64,000 nt of DNA from Intestinibacter bartlettii (lineage in GTDB: Bacteria > Bacillota > Clostridia > Peptostreptococcales > Peptostreptococcaceae), in contig NZ_JAHLOQ010000010.1 of NCBI RefSeq assembly GCF_018917435.1, positions 1-64,000 on the forward strand, given 5' to 3'. The number at the start of each line of letters is the position of its first letter. Positions within the stretch are counted from its first letter, which is position 1. The position numbers and the translations under genes are program-made. Below the pieces are notes generated by a model. The model was given only the letters and a program-made list of their open reading frames with translations, was not told the origin of the DNA and ran no database searches. Below, piece after piece: positions 17,661-26,483 of this stretch.

Positions 17661-17689
17661 TTGACTTTATTTTCATCTACTATTATAAT
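17661..17689 (+). promoter_or_regulatory. tetR promoter
   Basis: TTGACT (17661-17666), a 17-base spacer and TATAAT (17684-17689), about 44 bases before the tetR start. It has no copy of the degV-side palindrome. Confidence 0.8.
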
Positions 17690-17732
17690 TTAAATAAATT
17701 TATTTTATTATAAAAAGGAAAGGTTATATTAT

Positions 17733-18287
17733 ATGAAGCCGACTAATATGAAAGCAAATATTCTAGCGGCCTCTACAAAATTAATGGCTAAACAGGGGAT
17801 AAAAAATACTAGTCTTTCAGACATAGCTAAAGAAGTTGGTATTAGTAAAGGAACTTTATATTACCATTACTCTAGTAAAGATGATATTATTTGTGATATG
17901 GCAGATATGCATTTAAAAGTAATTACTAATGCACTTATCGAATGCCTTCAAAATGCAGGATTTCATTCTACTACAGAAGAATTTGTATCTATTATATTAA
18001 ACAAAATATCCGATATTGAAAACCATGGAAGAATACATATGTATCTAATTTGTGAGGCGGTAACTAGCAATGAAAAGCTCAGAGAAAGATTTAAAATTAA
18101 ATATATAGAATGGAGAAAAGCCTTAGAACTAGAAATTAAAAGAGCAACTAAATTTAAGGATGATTCTTATCCTGTATCATTTTTATTAATATCTATTGTA
18201 GATGGTTTGGTAATTCAAAGTTTATTAAAAACAGAACAACTACCTTATGATGAAATCTCTAGATTTTTAATTGATTCATTAAATTAA
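17733..18287 (+). CDS. TetR family transcriptional regulator
   Basis: A 184-aa repressor. The N-terminal helix-turn-helix covers about residues 23-45 (SLSDIAKEVGISKGTLYYHY), with the usual Tyr-Tyr-His-Tyr end. The C-terminal helical ligand domain is not of a subfamily I can name. It is divergent from degV. Its most likely target is the palindrome at 17571-17586, so its ligand may be a fatty acid or acyl-CoA, by analogy with FadR-like TetR proteins; that is inference. AAGGAAAGG lies 11 bases before the ATG. Confidence 0.9.
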   Translation: MKPTNMKANILAASTKLMAKQGIKNTSLSDIAKEVGISKGTLYYHYSSKDDIICDMADMHLKVITNALIECLQNAGFHSTTEEFVSIILNKISDIENHGRIHMYLICEAVTSNEKLRERFKIKYIEWRKALELEIKRATKFKDDSYPVSFLLISIVDGLVIQSLLKTEQLPYDEISRFLIDSLN

Positions 18288-18299
18288 AAAATTTTTATA

Positions 18300-18425
18300 T
18301 TAATTTAATAACAAAAAAAGCCTAACAGAATCATCTTCAAGTATTAAAACATCCATTTCTAATGGTAGTTTTAATTGATAATTTTCGTAAAATATGTTAT
18401 TATTAAATTGGTTGTTAGGTGTCAT
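18300..18425 (-). pseudogene. N-terminal remnant of an IS1182-like DDE transposase
   Basis: A 41-codon frame starts at ATG 18425 and ends at TAA 18300-18302. It carries YQLKLPLEMDVLILEDDSVRL, which resembles the N-terminal segment of IS1182-group transposases (pattern LPL..D.LIPEDDSVRLL, from memory). The frame then runs into LFLLLN and a stop, so at least 90 percent of a normal transposase of about 450-550 aa is missing. No good ribosome site is present. It lies between tetR and ileS. Its own 5' flank, with two hairpins, seems to be preserved, so this is probably one end of a decayed insertion sequence. Confidence 0.55.
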
Positions 18426-18445
18426 ATTTATATGATACTAGAAAG

Positions 18446-18475
18446 GGCGGACTTTTTAAAGTTCGTCTTTTTTTC
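18446..18475 (+). terminator. Terminator-like hairpin downstream of tetR / in the IS remnant leader
   Basis: GGCGGACTTT (18446-18455) pairs with AAAGTTCGTC (18458-18467) with two G-U pairs, then seven T on the plus strand. It could end tetR transcripts. It is also just upstream of the transposase remnant, where insertion sequences often carry a structure that blocks incoming transcription. Confidence 0.65.
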
Positions 18476-18483
18476 GTTAAAAC

Positions 18484-18528
18484 AAAAAAGGGACTATCGC
18501 AAATTTTATTTTGCGACAGCCCCTTTTT
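18484..18528 (-). terminator. Terminator of ileS
   Basis: A long stem: AAAAAGGG and CTATCGCAAA on one side, TTTTGCGACAGCCCCTTTTT on the other, with two mismatches and U-runs on both strands. Confidence 0.9.
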
Positions 18529-18547
18529 ATATATATTGATATAAAAA

Positions 18548-21500
18548 TTATTTTCTAGTTATTTTTATACCAGTTTCATGACCATTTAAGTCATATTGTT
18601 CAAATCCATCAGCATCTACTGATTTTATTTCAACTGCTAATGTTTCTGTTTTTATATAGTCTTTGAATGCATCTACAGCTTTAGCTATAGCTTCATCTCC
18701 GTTAAATTCTATATCTATATGATCTAAAACTTCGAAGTTACTTGCTTTTCTTATTTGTTGAACTTTAGATATGAATTCTCTTACATATCCTTCGTTTATT
18801 AACTCTTCAGTTAAGTTAGTATCTAATATAACAAATATATTATTTGCCATAGCAACGTCGAATCCTTCTTTAGCATCTATGTTAACTAAAACATGTTCTT
18901 TATTGAATTCGAATGCTTCTCCATCTAAATCAACAGTAACTTTTTCTCCTGCTTCTAATTTAGGAACAACTTCGTTTGCATTAAGTTTAGCTAATGCTCC
19001 TGCGAATAATTTCATTTTTGATCCTAATACAGGTCCTAATACTTTGAAGTTTGGTTTTAAGCTGAAGTTCATGTATTCTTCTAAGCTCTTAGCGAATACT
19101 ACTTCTTTAACGTTTAATTCTTCTTTTATTAAGTCTACAACGTCGCTTATTACATCTTCATATTTACCATCAACTAATACTTTTGATACTGGTTGACGAA
19201 CTTTTATTTTACTGTCTTCTCTTGAAGCTCTACCTAAAGCAACTAAAGCTTTAGTTAATTCCATTTTTTCTTCAAGTTTAGCATCTATTAAGCTTTCATC
19301 AGCTTTTGGATAGCTAGCTAAGTGAACTGATACTTCACCTGTTAAATCTCTATACATTTCTTCTGACATGTATGGAGCAAATGGAGCTATTAATCTGCAT
19401 AATCCAGTTAATAATTCATAAGTTGTATTGTAAACAGCTTTTTTATCTTCTGTTAATTCAGTAGCCCAGAAACGTCTTCTAGATCTTCTTATATACCAGT
19501 TAGATAAATCGTCGTTTAAGAATGCTTGTATATTTCTTATAACTCTGTTAACTTCGAATATTTCTAAGTTTTCTACAGTTGATTTTACTAAACTATTGTA
19601 TTTAGATAATATCCATCTGTCTAGTTCTGGTCTATCTTTGTATTCAACGAAGAAGTCTTTTGGATCTATATCATCAGTGTTTGCATATAATGTGAAGAAG
19701 TTATATACGTTTTTCATAGTTCCTAAGAATTTACTTTGTATTTCTCTAAGTCCAGCTTCGTCAAATCTGATTGGAGTCCATGGTGGTGATACGTATAATA
19801 AGTACCATCTTAAAGCATCTGCTCCGTATTTATCGAATAATTCAAATGGATCTACTGTATTTCCTTTTGATTTACTCATTTTCTTACCGTTTTTGTCAAG
19901 AACTAAGTCATTAACAAGTACGTTTTTGTATGGTGCTTTACCCATTACGAATGTTGATATAGCAAGTAATGAATAGAACCATCCTCTAGTTTGGTCTATA
20001 CCTTCACAGATATAATCTGCTGGGAATAATCTTTCAAATTTTTCTTTGTTTTCGAATGGATAGTGATGTTGAGCAAATGGCATAGCCCCACTGTCGAACC
20101 AGCAGTCTATAACTTCTTTTACTCTTGTCATTGGTTTACCACATTCTGAACAAGTTAAATGTATATCATCTACATATGGTCTATGTAACTCTACTGTAGC
20201 TGGATCTACATTTTCTATAGCTTTTTCTGCAAGTTCAGCTCTAGATCCTACTGAATCAGTATGTCCACATTCACATCTCCATACGTTTAGTGGAGTACCC
20301 CAATATCTAGTTCTTGATACTGCCCAGTCTTTTACGTTTTCTAGCCAGTTACCAAATCTACCTTCACCTACGAATTTAGGATACCAGTTTACTGTGTTGT
20401 TGTTTGCAACTAATTGGTCTCTTAATTTTGTCATTTCTATATACCAGCTTGGATTTGCATAGTATACAAGTGGAGTACCACATCTCCAGCAGTGTGGATA
20501 ATTATGTTCTATTTTTTCTTTAGAGAATAATTTTCCTTCTCCTGCTAACCATTTTATTATTTCAACATCTATTCCATCTTCCATTACGAAGTGACCTTCC
20601 CATGGAGTAGCTGTAAATTTACCGTTTGAATCAACTGGTTGAACAACTGGAAGTTGATATTTTCTACCACAGTTATAGTCATCTTCACCAAATGCTGGTG
20701 CAGTATGAACTATACCAGTACCATCTTCTGTTGTTACATAATCAGCACAAGTAACGAAGAATGCTTTATCTGTAACTTCTACGAAAGGCATTAATTGTTC
20801 ATATTCCATATATTCTAAATCTTTACCTTTCATAGTTTCAAGAACTTCATAAGTTCCTTCTCCTAATACTTTGTTAGCTAAGTCTTGGCAAACATAGTAT
20901 ACTTCACCGTCTTTAGCAACTTTTACATAATCTACTTCTGGATTTACTGTTAATGAAACATTTGATGGTAAAGTCCAAGGAGTAGTTGTCCATGCTAAGA
21001 AATATTCATTTTCAGCATCTTTTTTCTTGAATTTACATATTACTGTATTTGTTTTTACTTCTTTGTATCCTTGTGCAACCTCGTGTGAAGCAAGACCTGT
21101 TCCACATCTTGGGCAGTAAGGTACTATTTTATGTCCTTCATATAGATATCCTTCTTTGTTGAATTTGTCTAATATCCACCAAACTGATTCTATATAGTTG
21201 TTATCTAAAGTTATATATGGATTATCTAAGTCAACTTCATATGCCATTCTTTCAGTCATGTTTCTCCATTTTGCTTCATATGAGAAAACTGATTCTCTAC
21301 ATTTTTGGTTGAATTCTTTTATACCATATTCTTCTATTTGTTGTTTATTTGTAAGTCCTAATTCTTTTTCTACTTGTAACTCAACTGGTAGACCATGAGT
21401 ATCCCATCCAGCTTTTCTTTGAACTTGATATCCGCTCATAGTTTTGTATCTACAAACCCAGTCTTTTAATGTTCTAGCTACAACGTGGTGTATACCTGGG

Positions 21501-21661
21501 TTACCATTAGCTGTTGGTGGTCCTTCGTAGAATACATAACTTGGATCATTTTCACCTTTTTCTAGTGTTTTTTCTAATATATTTATGTCTTTCCAATATT
21601 TTGACACTTCTGCTTCTGCATCTTTAACAGAAGAATCAACAAGAGGCTTAAATTTAGCCAT
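18548..21661 (-). CDS. ileS: Isoleucyl-tRNA synthetase, long (type 2-like) form
   Basis: A 1037-aa class I synthetase that charges tRNA-Ile. The HIGH-equivalent is NGNPGIHHVVART (about residues 53-65) and KMSKSKGNT is near residue 620. Two CxxC pairs are visible in the editing and zinc regions (CPRCG, CSECG). The length and the EGPPTANGNPGIHH signature fit the eukaryote-like IleS2 clade rather than the roughly 920-aa B. subtilis or E. coli type; IleS2 enzymes are typically much less sensitive to mupirocin (family knowledge, not tested here). The start has AAGGGTGAT upstream. It is controlled by an Ile-specific T-box. Confidence 0.95.
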   Translation of the reverse strand: MAKFKPLVDSSVKDAEAEVSKYWKDINILEKTLEKGENDPSYVFYEGPPTANGNPGIHHVVARTLKDWVCRYKTMSGYQVQRKAGWDTHGLPVELQVEKELGLTNKQQIEEYGIKEFNQKCRESVFSYEAKWRNMTERMAYEVDLDNPYITLDNNYIESVWWILDKFNKEGYLYEGHKIVPYCPRCGTGLASHEVAQGYKEVKTNTVICKFKKKDAENEYFLAWTTTPWTLPSNVSLTVNPEVDYVKVAKDGEVYYVCQDLANKVLGEGTYEVLETMKGKDLEYMEYEQLMPFVEVTDKAFFVTCADYVTTEDGTGIVHTAPAFGEDDYNCGRKYQLPVVQPVDSNGKFTATPWEGHFVMEDGIDVEIIKWLAGEGKLFSKEKIEHNYPHCWRCGTPLVYYANPSWYIEMTKLRDQLVANNNTVNWYPKFVGEGRFGNWLENVKDWAVSRTRYWGTPLNVWRCECGHTDSVGSRAELAEKAIENVDPATVELHRPYVDDIHLTCSECGKPMTRVKEVIDCWFDSGAMPFAQHHYPFENKEKFERLFPADYICEGIDQTRGWFYSLLAISTFVMGKAPYKNVLVNDLVLDKNGKKMSKSKGNTVDPFELFDKYGADALRWYLLYVSPPWTPIRFDEAGLREIQSKFLGTMKNVYNFFTLYANTDDIDPKDFFVEYKDRPELDRWILSKYNSLVKSTVENLEIFEVNRVIRNIQAFLNDDLSNWYIRRSRRRFWATELTEDKKAVYNTTYELLTGLCRLIAPFAPYMSEEMYRDLTGEVSVHLASYPKADESLIDAKLEEKMELTKALVALGRASREDSKIKVRQPVSKVLVDGKYEDVISDVVDLIKEELNVKEVVFAKSLEEYMNFSLKPNFKVLGPVLGSKMKLFAGALAKLNANEVVPKLEAGEKVTVDLDGEAFEFNKEHVLVNIDAKEGFDVAMANNIFVILDTNLTEELINEGYVREFISKVQQIRKASNFEVLDHIDIEFNGDEAIAKAVDAFKDYIKTETLAVEIKSVDADGFEQYDLNGHETGIKITRK

Positions 21662-21839
21662 AATATCACCCTTTCTTGTTTTTTAAATTGATATTATTTA
21701 CTCATTTTTCTTAATTTTCAAACTATACATATAAATGTCAGTTATTAATATATACATAAATTATATATATATTTAATTTTTTAAAAATTTCTAAAATATA
21801 ATTGCTATTATGATTTTAATATTCAATTATTTACCCAAT

Positions 21840-22085
21840 AAAAAAAACTCCTCCCTATACAAAGGGACGAGTTATAATCGCGTTACCACCCTAATTTTAC
21901 ATATTAAAATAAATAATATGTAACACTCTATAGTTTAACGGCACTAACCGGCTCAGCTTAATAGATAAAATCGTTCAGCCTACAGCTCCAGAGTGATTTT
22001 CAACTTTCTCATAAATATTGGCTTTCACCTAATCCAACTCTCTGTAAAGTACTTAAAAGTCTACTCTCTCTATCACAGCTTTTGT
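21840..22085 (-). promoter_or_regulatory. T-box riboswitch, isoleucine specifier
   Basis: On the minus strand the T-box motif GGGTGGTAACGCG (about 21878-21893) is followed by a terminator whose stem is ACTCGTCCC/GGGAGGAGT (21847-21872) plus a U-run. Stem I has the AGAGAGTTGG and GGTGAAAGCC elements, and the specifier loop reads GAAA-ATC-ACTC. ATC (21995-21997) is an isoleucine codon, matching ileS downstream. Uncharged tRNA-Ile should favour the antiterminator. A leader of about 180 bases lies between the terminator and the ATG. Confidence 0.93.
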
Positions 22086-22105
22086 TTTTTCAATTATACT
22101 TGATA

Positions 22106-22134
22106 ATTATACAATAATTAACTTATTTCGTCAA
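22106..22134 (-). promoter_or_regulatory. ileS promoter
   Basis: On the minus strand TTGACG (22129-22134), a 17-base spacer and TATAAT (22106-22111), directly before the T-box leader. Confidence 0.85.
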
Positions 22135-22238
22135 CAAAAAACATACTTTATTCATAATGTTATGATATATTGTAGTATTGCCAATATTTATTATTATATA
22201 CATTTTTTATAAATTTTTATAAGAATCTAATCAAATGA

Positions 22239-22847
22239 TTATTCATCTGCAGAATTATCATCCTTAAATTCATTATTTTTTGATAGATTAACATCAGAAT
22301 CTTCTTCTACTGCTATCTCTTCTGTAAATAAATCTGCTGTATCTTCTATGTCTTCTTTTATGTAATTACATTCTCTAAAAGGCATTTCACAACTTTCATC
22401 TACATCATAGAAAATTTCATCTAATGTATCTAATTCTTCTTTTATTAATGATTTAAATCTATTTCTAAATACTTTAAATTCTCTTACTAAGTTATCGTAT
22501 TCTTTTTTTAGTTCTAAAATACGGTTATTAGTTTCATCTATAATGTGTTTTGATTGAAGTTGAGCTTCTTCAACTATTATTTTTGCCTTTTTATTGGCAG
22601 CTACACAAGTGTCTTCTGCAGCACTTTGAGCTGTGATTAAAGTAGCATTTAATGTTTCCTCTATACTTTTATATCTACTTACTTGTTCTTGATATAGTTT
22701 TACTTTTTCTTTAAGGTCCATATTTTCTTTATATAAACTTTCAAAGTCATCTGTAACTACTTTCAGAAAATCATCTACTTCATCTTCACTGTAGCCTCTA
22801 AAACCTCTTCTAAATTCTTTGTTTTGTATCTCAATTGGAGTTATCAT
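22239..22847 (-). CDS. divIVA: DivIVA domain cell-division protein
   Basis: A 202-aa protein with the DivIVA N-terminal membrane-curvature domain (MITPIEIQNKEFRRGFRGYSEDEVDDFL). A long coiled coil spans about residues 40-150, and an acidic, low-complexity tail of 40-50 residues follows. It should localise to septa and poles and recruit division or sporulation partners. It is the last gene of the sepF operon and is preceded by AGGAGG. Downstream genes begin with the T-box-controlled ileS. Confidence 0.93.
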   Translation of the reverse strand: MITPIEIQNKEFRRGFRGYSEDEVDDFLKVVTDDFESLYKENMDLKEKVKLYQEQVSRYKSIEETLNATLITAQSAAEDTCVAANKKAKIIVEEAQLQSKHIIDETNNRILELKKEYDNLVREFKVFRNRFKSLIKEELDTLDEIFYDVDESCEMPFRECNYIKEDIEDTADLFTEEIAVEEDSDVNLSKNNEFKDDNSADE

Positions 22848-22872
22848 CCTCTAGCCTCCTATATAAAAATCT

Positions 22873-23655
22873 CTATAAAATAATTTTTGCTTTTACTTTT
22901 GTTCTACCCTTTTTTGTTAAATCTCCTACTTCAACAATAGCCCTTCCATAACCTCTAACTGATATAAGGCTATTAGATTTGATTTCTCTTGATGGAGATA
23001 TTATTTTTTCATAATCTATGTGTACTCTCTCACCTTTTATTAGCTTAACACTTTCATTTCTAGATAAGTTGTAAACTCCACTTATAATTGAATCTACCCT
23101 TAAAGACGAAACTGTAAAAGATATCTCCTTAAAGTTTTGTTCACTCTGTATGATATCTTTTACAGTTATCTCTTTAACCTTCACTTTATTTCTAGAAACT
23201 TTATCTAAATTAATAATTATAAAGTCGCATATATCCTCACTTACAACTACTTGACAGAAATTTTCGTGTATTAATATATCTCCAATTTTTTCTCTTTTTA
23301 TACCTAAATTTAATAAAGCACCTAAATAGTCCCTATGAGAAATACTTTTAAATTTGAAGTTTCCTTCAATTTGTATTGCTCTTAAATCACTTTCTATATC
23401 CTCTTCCTCAATATAATATGGAAAAATATATATTAGCTGTCTTTCTGCATTTTTATATCCACCGTCAACTTTATATTTTAAATCTGACTCAGAATTTAAA
23501 ATATCTATAGCATTTTTAACTTCAAATGGGTTTAAAAATTCCGTAGCTTTTATATCATAGTTTTTTAGACAACTATTTGCCTTATCAATCACTTTGTACA
23601 TTTTATTTTTAAGCTCTATATCTTTGATATGTGATGTAAGTCTTAATTTTTCCAT
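22873..23655 (-). CDS. ylmH: YlmH-type S4-domain RNA-binding protein
   Basis: A 260-aa protein of the YlmH family, found in dcw-linked operons of Gram-positives. The C-terminal S4 domain (about residues 185-245) contains SLRVDSIISGVYNLSRNES, a typical S4 RNA-binding helix start. The N-terminal two-thirds is the YlmH-specific fold, with HRDYLGALLNLGI. Recent work in other Firmicutes links YlmH to rescue of stalled ribosomal subunits; here the role is inferred by family. It begins one base after the yggT stop with no clear ribosome site, so it is probably translationally coupled. Confidence 0.88.
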   Translation of the reverse strand: MEKLRLTSHIKDIELKNKMYKVIDKANSCLKNYDIKATEFLNPFEVKNAIDILNSESDLKYKVDGGYKNAERQLIYIFPYYIEEEDIESDLRAIQIEGNFKFKSISHRDYLGALLNLGIKREKIGDILIHENFCQVVVSEDICDFIIINLDKVSRNKVKVKEITVKDIIQSEQNFKEISFTVSSLRVDSIISGVYNLSRNESVKLIKGERVHIDYEKIISPSREIKSNSLISVRGYGRAIVEVGDLTKKGRTKVKAKIIL

Positions 23656-23656
23656 T

Positions 23657-23917
23657 TTACCAGAATAAAATATACACTAATCTTTGTAGTAATTGTATTA
23701 ATAAAATAGCTATTAATGGTGAAAAATCTATTGGTAGTGACACATATCTGTATTGAACTTGTCTTATTGGTTCTTCAATTGGATCTGTTATTACACTTAA
23801 TGCTTCGTAAAGTTTACTCATTCTAATTGAAGGTATCCAACTTAATACGCATTGTATAACTATGATGAATGATATTACATCTAATAATCTTATTAGTGAT
23901 ATTCCCAATACGCTCAT
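23657..23917 (-). CDS. YggT family membrane protein (YlmG)
   Basis: An 86-aa protein with two membrane helices (about residues 2-22 and 62-82) flanking a conserved loop that contains SWIP and DPIEEPIRQV. YggT/YlmG proteins are nearly always encoded beside sepF and ylmH in Firmicutes and help chromosome or division organisation, but the mechanism is unknown. AAAGGAG precedes the ATG. Confidence 0.9.
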   Translation of the reverse strand: MSVLGISLIRLLDVISFIIVIQCVLSWIPSIRMSKLYEALSVITDPIEEPIRQVQYRYVSLPIDFSPLIAILLIQLLQRLVYILFW

Positions 23918-23937
23918 ATTATTGCTCCTTTATTTAA

Positions 23938-24414
23938 TTATTTTTGCCAAGGGAAAAAGGCCTTACTTTCTAGTTCTTTTTTCATGTTTGCATCTATATC
24001 AACATTGCTTGGTGCTAATATAAATATTGCTTTAGATACTTTTTGTATTGTTCCATCTAATACATAAACAGCTCCACTCATAAAGTAGAATATAGCTTTT
24101 CTAGTATCTACATCTTGTGCTAATCCTTCTAAATTAACTATAACTGTTCTTTTTTGTTTTAAGTGATCTGCTATCACTGTTACATCTTCATATTTTTTAG
24201 GTTCTACTATTACAACCTTCATTGAACTTGCTGTATGTAAATTTACTATTTTACTAGTTGCACTAGATTTTGTTGTTCTTATACTTCCAATATCGTTGCC
24301 ACCAACCATATCCTCTTCGTTTTCTTCTACATCTGTTTCTATTTCGTCATCATCATAATATTCGTCATCTTCTGTCATCCAGTTTTTAAATCTCGAAATT
24401 ATACCATTTGCCAT
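23938..24414 (-). CDS. sepF: Cell division protein SepF
   Basis: A 158-aa FtsZ-binding membrane anchor. An N-terminal amphipathic helix (NGIISRFKNWM) binds membrane, an acidic linker follows, and the C-terminal SepF core (about residues 70-155) carries VVIVEPKKYEDV and VDTRKAIFYFMSGAVYVLDG. AGGAGG abuts an upstream in-frame ATG, which puts it too close; the ATG at 24414 has proper spacing and gives the canonical N-terminus. With no ftsA in this window, SepF may be the main membrane tether for FtsZ. Confidence 0.95.
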   Translation of the reverse strand: MANGIISRFKNWMTEDDEYYDDDEIETDVEENEEDMVGGNDIGSIRTTKSSATSKIVNLHTASSMKVVIVEPKKYEDVTVIADHLKQKRTVIVNLEGLAQDVDTRKAIFYFMSGAVYVLDGTIQKVSKAIFILAPSNVDIDANMKKELESKAFFPWQK

Positions 24415-24499
24415 TATTTCCATCCTCCTTTAAATTTATAATACATATTTAAATATTTTAATTATATTTTTTCAATATAATCTTTGCCTTAAATTAAGT

Positions 24500-25198
24500 T
24501 TAATTATTGTAGTTTCTTGGTCCAAAAATTGCTGTCCCAACTCTTACAATAGTCGCTCCATGTTTTATAGCTATGTGATAATCGTGGCTCATTCCCATTG
24601 ATAAAGTGTCCATATAAACATTTTCTAAAGAAAGTGAATCTATTTCTAGTGATAAATCTTTTAATCCTTTAAATACTGATTCTATAACTTCTTCATCTTC
24701 TACAAATGGAGCCATTGTCATAAGACCTTTAATTCTTATATTTGGATATTTTTCTGATACCATTTTCACAAAATCTACAACATCATCTTTATAAAGACCG
24801 TGTTTAGTTTCTTCTTTTGATATGTTAACTTGAACTAAACAGTCTATTACTCTATCTATTTTTTCAGCTCTTTTTTGAATTTCTTCGCACAAAGCTTCTC
24901 TATCTAAAGAATGTATCATTGTTACCTTATCAATTATGTACTTAACTTTATTAGTTTGTAAAGTTCCTATTAAATGCCAGTTTACTTTATTTCCTATTAT
25001 TTCGTATTTTCTGGCTAATTCTTGAGGTTTATTTTCACCGACATCTGTTATTCCTGCATCTATAGCCTCAAGTACTGCATCAACATCAACTGTTTTTGTA
25101 ACAGCCATTAAATTTACATCCTGTGGATTTCTTCCACAATCATTACATATTGATGCAATTTCATCTTTAATAGTTTTTATATTTGATTTTATACTCAT
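24500..25198 (-). CDS. YggS/PROSC family PLP homeostasis protein
   Basis: A 232-aa type III PLP-binding protein. MAVTKTVD holds the lysine that forms the PLP Schiff base (about residue 35), and GENKPQELARKYE, HLIGTLQTNKVK and LSMGMSHDYHIAIKHGATIVRVG are all family-typical. It keeps free PLP and its derivatives in balance rather than catalysing a known reaction. It is the second gene in the sepF operon, starting 9 bases after the HlyD-like gene. Confidence 0.93.
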   Translation of the reverse strand: MSIKSNIKTIKDEIASICNDCGRNPQDVNLMAVTKTVDVDAVLEAIDAGITDVGENKPQELARKYEIIGNKVNWHLIGTLQTNKVKYIIDKVTMIHSLDREALCEEIQKRAEKIDRVIDCLVQVNISKEETKHGLYKDDVVDFVKMVSEKYPNIRIKGLMTMAPFVEDEEVIESVFKGLKDLSLEIDSLSLENVYMDTLSMGMSHDYHIAIKHGATIVRVGTAIFGPRNYNN

Positions 25199-25207
25199 TT
25201 GCTAATG

Positions 25208-26284
25208 TCACCTGCTTACTTTAATATTTTTGTTTATAAAATTTGGATATAACAATATTCTATCATATAAACGCAAATTATTTTCATCCTTATTTTTATT
25301 ATAATCCACATAATAATATTTTGCATCTTTATAATAATTTTTGCCTAAACTTACAAACTCTGGCATATTATTTTCTTCATTTATTACATAAACACCTAAA
25401 TTCTTATCTTTTTTTACAACTGACTCTACTGGTATCTTAAATCCTTTTATATTTTTATATATTATATCAAATTCTTGAACTCTTGTATTGTAAATTAATG
25501 CATTTTGTTCCATAATTTTTATTGCTACGACATCTTCATCTTTTTTTTCATATACTTTATCTACCTTAGCACTTATTTCTTGTCCATTTATAATAATTTT
25601 TATACTTTGATCTTTTTTAAAATTATCCTTATTCTTAGATTCAAAAATACATATATATATTTCATTTGGATTAATTATTCTAAGCATCACATCTGATGAA
25701 TTAACTTTTCGAGTTTCACTATTTATTTGTATAAAATTATTTTCTAGGGAGTTAAGCATTTTTGAATCCATATCATCTATTAAATCAACTTTTATTTTTT
25801 CATAATTACTATCGTATTTGAAGGAAGTAATTCCAGAGGTAGGTGCTGTATACTCTGTATAATATGTTTGTTTATGATTTTGTAATATTTTTAATTCTTC
25901 TTTTTTATTCAATATTATATTGCTGTTTATACTACTTTTATTTTTTTCTAATTTCTGTATTTCATTTTCTAGATTTTTAATTTGTTCTGCTATTTTTTCA
26001 TTTTTTCCTGATTGACTTATAGTAAACATAAGCTTGTCTTTTTTAATTTTCTCATCTGAAGAAACATCATATTTTATAACACCATCTTCATTTGACTTTA
26101 TTATAGTCTCATCCATTACTACTATACCTTTTTGTTTTGTTTTTAAATTTATATCCTCTTCTTCTAACACCATAGTCTTTGTAAAATAGCCAATAGTCCA
26201 CATTCCTACTTGGACTAAAATATATAATAATACTATAAGCAAGAATAAATTTGTAAACTTTATTTTCGTTTTCTTCTTAGCCAA
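25208..26284 (-). CDS. HlyD-like membrane-anchored protein heading the sepF operon
   Basis: A 358-aa protein with a basic N-terminus, one membrane helix (about residues 12-32), two beta-barrel/lipoyl-like halves and a coiled coil between them (about residues 95-140), the layout of periplasmic-adaptor (HlyD/MacA) proteins. No ABC or RND transporter gene is adjacent, so an export role is unproven. The open frame reaches a TTG at 26308, but AGGGGTGA lies just before a TTG at 26284 that gives MAKKKTKIKF, which I prefer. Position at the head of sepF-yggT-ylmH-divIVA suggests an envelope or division role. Confidence 0.7.
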   Translation of the reverse strand: MAKKKTKIKFTNLFLLIVLLYILVQVGMWTIGYFTKTMVLEEEDINLKTKQKGIVVMDETIIKSNEDGVIKYDVSSDEKIKKDKLMFTISQSGKNEKIAEQIKNLENEIQKLEKNKSSINSNIILNKKEELKILQNHKQTYYTEYTAPTSGITSFKYDSNYEKIKVDLIDDMDSKMLNSLENNFIQINSETRKVNSSDVMLRIINPNEIYICIFESKNKDNFKKDQSIKIIINGQEISAKVDKVYEKKDEDVVAIKIMEQNALIYNTRVQEFDIIYKNIKGFKIPVESVVKKDKNLGVYVINEENNMPEFVSLGKNYYKDAKYYYVDYNKNKDENNLRLYDRILLYPNFINKNIKVSR

Positions 26285-26421
26285 TTCTATCACCCCTAAA
26301 ACAATCAATTATATTATAATTTGTTATTTTTAATTATTTCTCCTTTAAATTTTACTAAAACAAATTATAATAAATGTAAACATCATTTATTATTTTTAAA
26401 CTTAATCTAACATTTTCATAC

Positions 26422-26470
26422 AAAAAAATTACTGCAAAACGATTAAAAAAATCATTTTACAGTAATTTTT
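26422..26470 (-). terminator. Terminator of the UPF0210 gene
   Basis: AAAAATTACTG pairs with CAGTAATTTTT, extended by an inner stem (AAAATGATT with AATCGTTTT) and a U-run on the minus strand. Confidence 0.9.
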
Positions 26471-26483
26471 GTATATATTAATA

